Source of the DNA: Hemibagrus wyckioides
Taxonomy: Eukaryota; Chordata; Actinopteri; Siluriformes; Bagridae
Length of the DNA stretch: 64,000 bases
Direction of reading: 5' to 3'
Assembly: GCF_019097595.1 (NCBI RefSeq)
Contig: NC_080719.1
Coordinates: 17,827,001 to 17,891,000, forward strand
The notes below the pieces were generated by a model. That model did no database searches, had not been told where the DNA came from, and saw nothing but the letters and a program-made list of their open reading frames with translations. Below are positions 54,501 through 64,000 of this stretch, piece by piece (position 1 is the stretch's first letter; each line of letters starts with the position of its first letter). The position numbers and the translations under genes are program-made.

Positions 54501-57500
54501 GTGTGAAAGGTCAGATTATGAAGAGCCAGGATTCAGTGTTAATCCCAGGTAAAGTATGAGCAGTGTGAATCCTCAAACACAATAACCCAGGATTCTGTTT
54601 ACACAGAGTTTATAATCACCCAGGGCAAATATTTCAAGTCTGAAATGCCTTGAATTGAAGATTCAGGTTCTTTAGAGGTTCTCTGTAGAACACTACTATA
54701 GAGTTTCCAACTCCAAGTTTCCAACTTTGGAAGAGAGGATTCCGAGTAGAACATGTCTGTGCCGAAAAGAGTCTACAGCTATCTCCTAACTCCTTTCATT
54801 TTCATTTTCAAACATAAAATACAAAGTTATTTTTCTACTGAATGTGTGCATGACAGTGTGGAATGAACTGGCATCTCATCCAATGGTGAATTTGGATGAG
54901 ATGACACTGAGATTAACACTGACTGAGATAGAGAAAAATAAATAAATAAATAAATAAAATCTACATAAAACTATATTATATATTTTTTTGTATACTATAA
55001 AAATATATTATAAATAAAATCAGATTATTCAACATTCAATTTTTGCTCATTCCAAGCTCCTCTTTTTCTTATTCTTTAAGTATTTCTCTCTTTTTTGTTC
55101 TAGAAATAAATAATTAAAGAAAAAATGATCTACTAACAGAACAAGACTCTGCCAAGTTTGAGATTTATAACAAATGTTTACAATTTCTTTTAATAATCCT
55201 ATATTTGGTTCATTGTAATCTTATAACAGGAAATACTAGATTACTTGCTAAGATGTCATGTTTTTTTTATTATTTATTTATTTATTTTTTTACAATCCTA
55301 GATTTATTCATTTTTTCTGGCATCCACACTGCCATCTTCCTCTATCTAATAAATAAAGTTTGGATTGATTTTATAATCTTTTGTTTAACTGTGCAATAAC
55401 ATTAAGTACAGACTCTAATTCACTCAACTTCTAATTCACATTCACAACATTTTGTTGAACTTGTTCCAGTGTCAAGGTTTGAACAGGTTTTGCATCTGAT
55501 TCCATCACACTGTAATGAGTTACACTATATTGCCAAAAGTATTCGCTCACCCATCCAAATAATCAGAATCAGGTGTTCCAATCACTTCCATGGCCACAGG
55601 TGTATAAAATCAAGCACCTAGGCATGCAGACTGTTTTTACAAACATTTGTGAAAGAATGGGTCGCTCTCAGGAGCTCAGTGAATTCCAGCGTGGAACTGT
55701 GATAGGATGCCACCTGTGCAACAAATCCAGTCGTGAAATTTCCTCGCTCCTAAATATTCCACAGTCAACTGTCAGCTGTATTATAAGAACGTGGAAGTGT
55801 TTGGGAACGACAGCAACTCAGCCACGAAGTGGTAGGCCACGTAAACTGACGGAGCGGGGTCAGCGGATGCTGAGGCGCATAGTGCGAAGAGGTCGCCAAC
55901 TTTCTGCAGAGTCAATCGCTACAGACCTCCAAACTTCATGTGACCTTCAGATTAGCTCAAGAACAGTGCGCAGAGAGCTTCATGGAATGGGTTTCCATGG
56001 CCGAGCAGCTGCATCCAAGCCATACATCACCAAGTGCAATGCAAAGCGTCGGGTGCAGTGGTGTAAAGCACGCCGCCACTGGACTCTAGAGCAGTGGAGA
56101 CGCGTTCTCTGGAGTGACGAATCGCGCTTCTCCATCTGGCAATCTGATGGATGAGTCTGGGTTTGGCGGTTGCCAGGAGAACGGTACTTGTCTGACTGCA
56201 TTGTGCCAAGTGTAAAGTTTGGTGGAGGGGGGATTATGGTGTGGGGTTGTTTTTCAGGAGCTGGGCTTGGCCCCTTAGTTCCAGTGAAAGGAACTCTGAA
56301 TGCTTCAGCATACCAAGACATTTTGGACAATTCCATGCTCCCAACTTTGTGGGAACAGTTTGGAGCTGGCCCCTTCCTCTTCCAACATGACTGTGCACCA
56401 GTGACCAAAGCAAGGTCCATAAAGACATGGATGACAGAGTCTGGTGTGGATGAACTTGACTGGCCTGCACAGAGTCCTGACCTCAACCCGATAGAACACC
56501 TTTGGGATGAATTAGAGCGGAGACTGAGAGCCAGGCCTTCTCGTCCAACATCAGTGTCTGACCTCACAAATGCGCTTCTGGAAGAATGGTCAAAAATTCC
56601 CATAAACACACTCCTAAACCTTGTGGACAGCCTTCCCAGAAGAGTTGAAGCTGTTATAGCTGCAAAGGGTGGACCGACGTCATATTGAAACCTATGGATT
56701 AGGAATGGGATGTCACTTAAGTTCATATGTGAGTCAAGGCAGGTGAGCGAATACTTTTGGCAATATAGTGTATAATGAAAACTAAAAACAGCGAGTACAG
56801 AATTTTGCCGTTCCCTGGGCACTTCCTGTCTTGAAAGGGTGACCATATGGAGTTTTAGAGCTTGTTTTTGCAGCACCTCATCAATTTTACGGTCTTCAGT
56901 GTCTACTTTACACTCTCGCCTGTATCTCAGTTCCATCTAATCTAATGAGTCACTTACGAATGTTAGCAAAATTGCTTCATCTGCCATTCTGGAGAACAGC
57001 ATCACAATAATGAGAACAATGCGAATGCGGAGAAACGTATTTATATTACAGGAATGTTCCAGATGGCACGAACATGCATGCTCATGCCCCCCAAAAAATC
57101 ACCCACTTGTTGTAGAGCACAATATCAGGTCTCCAGATGAGCTCGGAGGGAATTCGGATGGAGGTGACATTCTCAAACTCCTCAGGGTTCCAGCGCAGCT
57201 TGTAATCACTCCATTCCTGTCAGGGCACATACACTCACATCAATGTTCTGAATCAGCAGGCATGACAGGATAACTGCGAGGGAGGTAACGGGAGCCCAGT
57301 TTCAATTAAAAATCTCATTAATTTTCAATTATATGCTCCAACTGATCAAAACATACCTGTTTCACCCACACATTGGTGGTCATCATTTGATTCTTTTCAT
57401 CCTGCCAAAAGGGAATTAATAAAAAAAAGGCGTTTTAACATGTTAACAAATGGTACAATCCAGAATGAATAAACATTTTTTTATAAAGTGGTTTGCTCTA

Positions 57501-57804
57501 ACAGAGGTCATGTGTTTTATTTCAATTTCCTTTTTTCCGCCACACTGGTTTAAATATATGTAAAAGTTTATAATCCAGCCAGAAGTTAAACTCACTACAT
57601 CAATGAGCTGTGCGATGGAAAGGCCAAAGTGGACCAGCACCACGTCTGAGATGTTCTCTACAGGACGTGAGAGCTTGTTATAGCTGCGGAATAAAACCTG
57701 AAGTAGTCGCTCCTCTGCATGGCCACGAGCCGGGGCTTGAGTGCAAACTGCAAGCAGGAGAGAAACCGACAGACATATTACATATTATATACATAAACAA
57801 ACTA

Positions 57805-57849
<45 letters not shown>

Positions 57850-58837
57850 GTTAGGCTAGATGTAACCTAAGACGTTACTCCTGACCCCTTTCTTCTCTCC
57901 TTACCCGCCTTATCCATCTCTACTTCCGGTTGCAGTTGATAATTCTACAAAATTGACTCCATGTCGAAATTCCTTCTTACACATTTGCATATTTGTCCAT
58001 ATAATACACAAGAAACACACCCTTTATAATCACACCCTCTGGTGTCACCCAGATGAAGATAGGTTTCCTTTTGAGCTTGAAGGTTTCTTCCTCCTATCCA
58101 CTCTCAGGGAGTTTTTCGTCCCTGGCTTGATTATTATATATAATGATCTATTTCATCTCATCTCATCAGTCCCAGTGGCTGCTTTACACTTAAAACATAT
58201 TCGAGACGAGTTGGTGAAACTTTTATGATGATATATGGGTTCTATGGATTAATTTCAAATTTTGTGTTAATTGAAGCAACCTTTGGAATAACCATTTGCA
58301 CAAACAGATGATTGTTGTGTAAATTATTTATGATTATTTTATTGCAATTATTGTAATTGTGTAATCAGAGACTGGCAAAACAAACAACATCAGCACTGAA
58401 AAATAAGGTGCCAAAAAAAGGAGTTTTACTTTTTTTTTTTCCATGTTTCATTTTTAGCTGTTGCTACAATAAATTGAGTATAAATTCCAATCCAAAAAAT
58501 AACAACATCTATAAAGGAAAATAGCCTGTCTCTGTGGCAGCCAAAATCCAAAACATTTCTTCAGGAAATAAAAAAAAATTAAAAATCTTTTTTTTTCTAG
58601 CAGCTTATATCTGCATTTAAAAAAATTAATTTTTTAAAACATTTTTTCATGACATTTCTTTAGCAGTAAACATTTCAGTTCAAACTCAGTATAGAATTCT
58701 GTACACATCTTTTTTTTTTTTGTCACCACATGATTAAAAAGTCAGCAAGGAGAAGAGTGGAAACAAAAGCAGACGTTACCGTAGATGCACTGAAGGAAGA
58801 GGATGAGAATTAGCTGGACGCTCCGGTCTGGATTCAT
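51592..58837 (-). CDS. chrna4: Neuronal nicotinic acetylcholine receptor subunit alpha-4
   Basis: Six coding exons on the minus strand, 58837-58780, 57747-57599, 57401-57357, 57216-57107, 53882-52529 and 51717-51592, join in phase to 613 residues. Exon sizes 45 and 110 bp are typical of nicotinic subunits. Features: signal peptide (about 1-25), extracellular ligand-binding domain, Cys-loop C154-C168 with FPFDQQNC, vicinal cysteines C218-C219 (YECC), which define an alpha subunit, M1 about 237-260, M2 about 268-288 (pore), M3 about 298-321, a long cytoplasmic loop to about 575, and M4 in the last exon. The end [11 protein letters not shown] separates alpha-4 from alpha-2. It forms pentameric cation channels, mainly with beta-2, in neuronal membranes. 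A Tc1 element sits in the 3.2-kb intron before the large exon. Confidence 0.96.
55523..56770 (+). mobile_element. Full-length Tc1-like (DD34E) transposon in a chrna4 intron
   Basis: Perfect 29-bp terminal inverted repeats starting CACTATATTGCC are flanked by TA target duplications (55521-55522, 56771-56772). The element is 1248 bp long and inserted antisense to chrna4. Intact ends and a nearly intact transposase point to a fairly recent insertion. Confidence 0.97.
55657..56688 (+). pseudogene. Tc1-family transposase interrupted by one stop codon
   Basis: The frame starts [13 protein letters not shown] and runs 344 codons in a single frame, except for TGA at 56152-56154 (codon 166), where CGA or TGG would restore it. 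Helix-turn-helix parts are in the N-terminal half. The catalytic motifs are WSDESRF, QHDCAP (Asp 2) and [13 protein letters not shown] (Glu), with exactly 34 residues between Asp and Glu. The usual His in the QHDCAPVHK-type motif is Thr here. The C-terminus ends AAKGGPTSY. No frameshift is present. The 318-codon frame on the opposite strand (56936-55980) is its shadow. Confidence 0.93.
57810..57850. repeat. (TC)n microsatellite in chrna4 intron 1
   Basis: A near-perfect TC run of about 38 bp, 60 bp upstream (in the chrna4 sense) of the exon 2 acceptor. On the sense strand it is a GA run, so it does not serve as the polypyrimidine tract. Confidence 0.9.
58010..58145. repeat. Dispersed fish repeat fragment in chrna4 intron 1
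   Basis: AGGTTTCTTCCTCCTATCCA followed by CTCTCAGGGAGTTTTTCGTCCCTGGCTTG is the core of a repeat very common in fish genomes. Boundaries are approximate. Confidence 0.6.
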
Positions 58838-58869
58838 CCCGCTTGGTCAGGTCTTGTATGTCTGAAAGA

Positions 58870-59417
58870 TTTTTTAAAAACATCTGAAAAAGATGAATAT
58901 ACAATTTGCCTACAAAGAGATGTAATTCAAGTGGTGTGAGTCTGCCTGGAAAAGCTATTAATCAACTATCTATCAACTTAAAAGATGAAAGATTTGTTAA
59001 AATGGAAATAAGGAATTATGCAGGAAATAATCTGTGTATCCACTGGAAAACAACTGTAGTGATGATTGTTCCTGTCTTGTTCCTGTACTTTCCTCTGTCA
59101 CTGTCTCCTACTTTGCCCCTCCTCCCCCCACCCATCTCTCTGCCTCTCTCTCTCTCTCTCTTTCTCTCCCTCTCCCCCTCTCATCACCTTTCCTTCTCCA
59201 CCCCTCGCTCTGTCTATCTTTATTTGCACCCCCACCTTTCAATTCTACATTATTGCTCTGACTAACTATGGTGTGTGTGTGTGTGTGTGTGTGAGTATGC
59301 GTGCGTGTGCGTATATGTGTGTGTATGTCCATGAATGTGTGAGTGTGTGTTTGAGAGAGAGAGTGTGTGTCTGTGTATACGTATGTCTATATCCATGTAT
59401 GGGTGTTTGTGTGTGCA

Positions 59418-59450
<33 letters not shown>

Positions 59451-61075
59451 CTGAGAGACAAAACACTGCAAAGCAACTGAGTCACTTTAGTCACTTGAGT
59501 CACATTAACTTCAGTCTTGACAAAAAACACGACATAAAGACTTGTGTAAGAATTGTAGCTCCAGATAAAAACAGAAAGAATGTGTTCAACATTTAAAGGC
59601 ACAGGATGAAGATGACCTTGGAACATTATGACCAAGCAGGTGCGTGGTCCTTTAATGCGCTGCAGAGGATTATTTGAAATGTCTCTGAAAGTGATCCGAG
59701 CGTGTAGACTTGATCGGGGGCCAAGAGAGAGACAGGATGCTCTCTGCCTGCTAATTACACGGCACAGTTTCTGGCATGGCCGTCCTGCCCCACACCATAA
59801 ATCCAGAGCATTGTATTTAAATGACCCATACTGACAGGCATCACTAGACGATGTCGATCTTCAACCGTGCACAAACTTTTGCACCATGTGAAGGGTTTTC
59901 CAGGATAACTATCATTCTTATTGGCTAATCTTAATGTTAATAGTTTTAATAATACACCTGTGTAGATGGAAGAATCCAAAGTGGAATTCTGCAACTGAGA
60001 TTAGCGTGCTAAATTGGAATTAAGAAAATATTTTTCTGTGTTTGTGCCAAGTCTTTTCACACCTGCCCAAATTCTCCCAAACCAACCTCCTGTTCTGATC
60101 CAGGAAAATTGATTAGCCAGCTGCCCAGAAATGTACTGGGGGTTGGTTAGAAACTAAAATCATCCACATCTGAAACTCCTGAAATTAGAGTGAGGGAGGT
60201 TTTTAAGTGACATAATTTCATTTTAGAACCATAAATATTTGGCCTGCCCTTTTCACGTGTTGATAATAATCCATAATTGTCATGATTGTCCATGATTATG
60301 TTCTCACTGATTCTTCAAGGAATTCAGTCCTGAAGAATTTCTCCCATGGACATTCATGCTGATGACCACAGAGCGCTGTCCTTGGCGCAAATGAATTCCA
60401 CCTTGAATCGCAACAGCCACACTTTCATTACGCTTTGTAAGAAATGATTGGCCAGCAATGAGCTTCCTCTTCTGCCTTCCTGCCAAGTCTGCTGTCCAAG
60501 ATCAATATCATGCTGATTAAAGCTGACGTCCTGGACAGCGAATATCATTTAGTGTTATGAAAGTTATTCCCACGCCATCTATGATCAATATTAATATAGA
60601 TCCAGCTTTAATGTGCTTTATTATCAGGGGCTTCCTTTTCAGACTGCAGGTTTTATAGACAGACATACTGTTTAACTTCCCTTCATCAAGTGACACATTT
60701 GATTAAGTTCAGATTATAAAACTTGCAGAGTTCTACAGTCATGCTTGCGTTAGGAAAGTCGTTGTGGGATGCCTTTCACTGTGTTTAATAATCAGTCTGG
60801 GTGTGTGTAAATGTTTATACAATAGTTTTGTGTACACATAGGCGCTCTCGCAGGTAATAGAAGTCGTCCTTCGATTGAAGGAAAAACATGACCCATTTTC
60901 TTCCCTGTTCATCTGCCAGATTCCACCCACTAGTCGTCTTTTCCTGTCACGACAACGTGAATCCAGACAGCTGCATCTTTTTGTCCAGCTGCTCCATCAC
61001 AGGGCAGTGGGACACACTCCAGCTGTCTGCCCTCTTCCACATATACACACATTAGTTAGTGTTGCTGTGATTGAC

Positions 61076-61077
<2 letters not shown>
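58870..61077. other. chrna4 upstream region, no gene recognised
   Basis: Expected to hold the chrna4 promoter near 58840-58900. Contains CT-rich sequence at 59138-59180 and a degenerate GT repeat at 59270-59450, both of which create artefactual frames. The stretch 60300-60540 is of normal complexity, unlike its surroundings, and is unexplained. Confidence 0.4.

Positions 61078-61112
<35 letters not shown>
61078..61112. repeat. (GA)n microsatellite
   Basis: About sixteen uninterrupted GA units. Confidence 0.95.
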
Positions 61113-61114
<2 letters not shown>

Positions 61115-61311
61115 ACGGCTTCCCTCACACCAAAATCTGCCAGAAATAACATGGCCACATTTATTCACTTGCCTGGATTCAAACTCGGAAACTTTCTCTT
61201 TGTGTGCTTTTTCATTCCTGCATTTTTATTTCATATTCAGTGTGTAGATTTGTATTTGTTTTCATTCTAGTGTCATGGTGTTGTAATGTTTTTTCGTTCA
61301 CTGGATCAATA

Positions 61312-61858
<547 letters not shown>

Positions 61859-64000
61859 TTGAAGGAAAGGGGGGATGCTTTCCCTGCTCAAGAAAAGTGT
61901 GAAAGGAAAAAAGGAAAAAACATACTACTAATATTTTTCACAGAAAAGAACTGACTGTAATTAAAACAGTTAAAATTGATTTAATAAATGACTAAATAAG
62001 TGTACCTGGCTTTATACTCTACCACAGTTTGTTGCCATTGTGTAGAAGATGAATGACCAGTGAATAAAACTAAAATAAACTGTAAAATATACAAGAAAGA
62101 GAAATCCTGCTGTATGTAGAAGATATAGAATAAGCTTCCTTTATTTTTACAATTCAGTTAGTTTCTTGTTCACACCAGATTCAGATTTTTTAGTTATTTA
62201 AGTGAATTGCACATTTTCCAAAAGAATAAGTACAATTTTCACAAGCTTAATGCCCTTAATGGCTTGCTGATCACTGATGAGTTGATTCTCAGTGAAAATG
62301 TCGCACTCTGTAAAACATCCTTCATCTTGTGAGCCATATCCTGCAAAATGATCCGTTTACTTCTCAAAATCTGTCAAGACGTACATCTAGATTCCATAAA
62401 TATCTATGACATGGAATGTTAATGATGTCAACTAAATTGTTAAATGATCTTGCGGCCATTTTCTGCTCACTTCACATGACTTTACAGCTGAAATTGTGTA
62501 AAAATTGGCACATAAATGTGAACGTTCAGATTTTTTGTGCTAAAGTATTGACTTTTTCCAGTAAACCTACTGGTGAAATCTGTATGTGAAATCAAAATGT
62601 GATAAACAAAAATGTGAAATGAAATTTTTATAAAACAAAAATTTTCTAGTTTTCAAGTTAACTGCCATGCTGAATAAAATCCAAACATTTTGACCAGTAT
62701 GACTGGTCAATGCTGTTCATTCTGGTGGCACTGGTCAATTTTCTGACACAGTAAGTAGGTTTAAAGCACGAATTAAATGTTTTGTGCGAGTTATTACAGT
62801 TTGCTAACATGAAATAGTTATAAAGTAATATAAAACAGATGAAAAAACTGTAAATGATTTATTTATTGTCTCAGCCTTATGTTTTCCGTGTGTCCGAGGT
62901 GCAGGTCAGCGTTTTTTTGACAGCACTGTATTGCGGCGATGCTGAAGTTGTGCTGCAGTGTAGCTGTATGAAGACGAGTGTGTTAGCATAGCGTGCTCTT
63001 CTTATAGGTGGCAACATGCTGAGTGACATCCAGCAGGTGAGCATCTTATCCATCAAATGACAAACATCTACAGCAGCAGCCCATCTGCTCAGCATAACCT
63101 CAGACCCCAGCAAGGTGCCTTCATGCAGGCGGCCAAAGCCCTGCTTCACCCACTGCGTGCAAATTGAATCTCATTTACACACAAACACATTTGTGATGTT
63201 CTGGCTAACGATAGAGCCACATATTCTAAGACGGAATAATCCATGAAAACAAAACCTCTAGCTGATGAATTGGATCAGTGGAGAGAGAGAAAGGTTAGAC
63301 TCACTAGTGGTGAACTTAAAGATCCGTCGATATGTTTCACCTCCCTCTGTGAGGCACAAATATCCAACTATTCATCTCTGAGTGTACCTCAGAAACTTCC
63401 TGAAGCAGATGGAAGCACAATGTAGGCTTCGTGAAAGCACACAAAATGTTCAGTCCTGTACTGTTACTCAGGTTATTACTGTGAGCACCAGCTGCACACA
63501 CACACACACACACACACAAAAAGACAGACAGACTGACACACACACACACACAGTTTACTTTTATTCACGCATCTCTCTCCGCTGACCTCTACTGAGACAC
63601 TCAGCTCAGATATTAGTGCATTAATATCCAAGGACATTTGGATTATTTTTAAACTTCCTCCTGAGTCATTTGAATGCTTTCCATCTGAGCAAAGAGCCTG
63701 GGCATTAAAGAAGGAGTTGAACAAAGATAACAACATTTTTGATTCAAAGACCTGGCATAGTTTTCCTATTACTCATCCATGTGGCTCAATCATTCGCTTT
63801 AGATTTCTTTTTCCATTCATTTACTTGGCTGTATCTTTAAATCCTTCCTCTTTCCTAACTTCTTTGAGTTCTTTATAAAAGCCTGTTAAATTAGTTCCAT
63901 ACTATCAAAGGTCATTATGTTAGAATGAGTTCCATTTGTTGTTCATCCCTGCAGACTTTCTTGACATTGGTCCTTTCTCTCTCTCTCTCTCTCTCTCTCT
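61859..64000. other. No recognised gene; small CA and CT repeats
   Basis: Non-coding on inspection. CA runs lie at about 63497-63518 and 63537-63552. A CT run begins at 63978 and continues to the window edge. The 62877-63149 minus-strand frame is of ordinary composition but matches no family I know and lacks splice signals. Confidence 0.4.

Noticed and set aside
55980..56936. 318-codon minus-strand frame
   Set aside because: It is the antisense of the Tc1 transposase. The plus strand carries the recognisable catalytic motifs.
62877..63149. 90-codon minus-strand frame as a possible gene
   Set aside because: No similarity that I can recognise, and no splice or polyA context. Left as unassigned sequence.

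Overview
The window is from a ray-finned (teleost) fish nuclear genome. The evidence is spliced vertebrate genes with GT-AG introns, tRNA-derived SINEs and Tc1/mariner elements of types common in fish, and long microsatellite tracts. A catfish or other otophysan host is a guess based on the SINE type.

Five protein-coding genes can be read exon by exon, and in all five the splice phases close into one frame. They are a rapunzel-like gene (12.87-15.54 kb, +), a hyperpolarization-activated channel-like gene of the HCNL1 proton-channel type (20.72-16.04 kb, -), rtel1 (23.88-41.50 kb, +, 33 coding exons), zgpat (43.84-49.25 kb, +) and chrna4 (58.84-51.59 kb, -). RTEL1, ZGPAT and CHRNA4 lie near each other on human 20q13.33, so this is a conserved synteny block. 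The rapunzel-like and HCN-like genes sit on its left flank.

Left third (1-12 kb): no recognised coding gene. There is a CpG-rich island at 4.6-5.2 kb that looks like the promoter and 5' exon of a leftward gene lying outside the window. It is followed by an ATT/AAT microsatellite complex with a 210-bp tandem duplication, an ATTTT repeat and a 4.2-kb minisatellite based on a 17-bp unit.

Middle (12-43 kb): the rapunzel-like gene carries a second minisatellite in its intron. The HCN-like gene combines a methionine interrupting the S4 arginine series, a non-GYG selectivity filter and a damaged cAMP phosphate-binding pair. A decayed Ty3/gypsy integrase remnant lies between this gene and rtel1. The rtel1 introns hold three copies of one Tc1-like family at successive stages of decay, a head-to-head pair of other Tc1 fragments, and GT-rich tracts.

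Right third (43-64 kb): zgpat and chrna4 converge tail to tail. A nearly intact Tc1 element, with one nonsense codon, sits in a chrna4 intron. Upstream of chrna4 there is about 5 kb with no recognisable gene, including a 0.55-kb CTAT/CTGT tract.

The genes do not form one pathway. RTEL1 is a DNA helicase for telomere and replication stability, ZGPAT is a zinc-finger/G-patch repressor, CHRNA4 is a neuronal nicotinic receptor subunit, and the HCN-like protein is probably a membrane proton channel.
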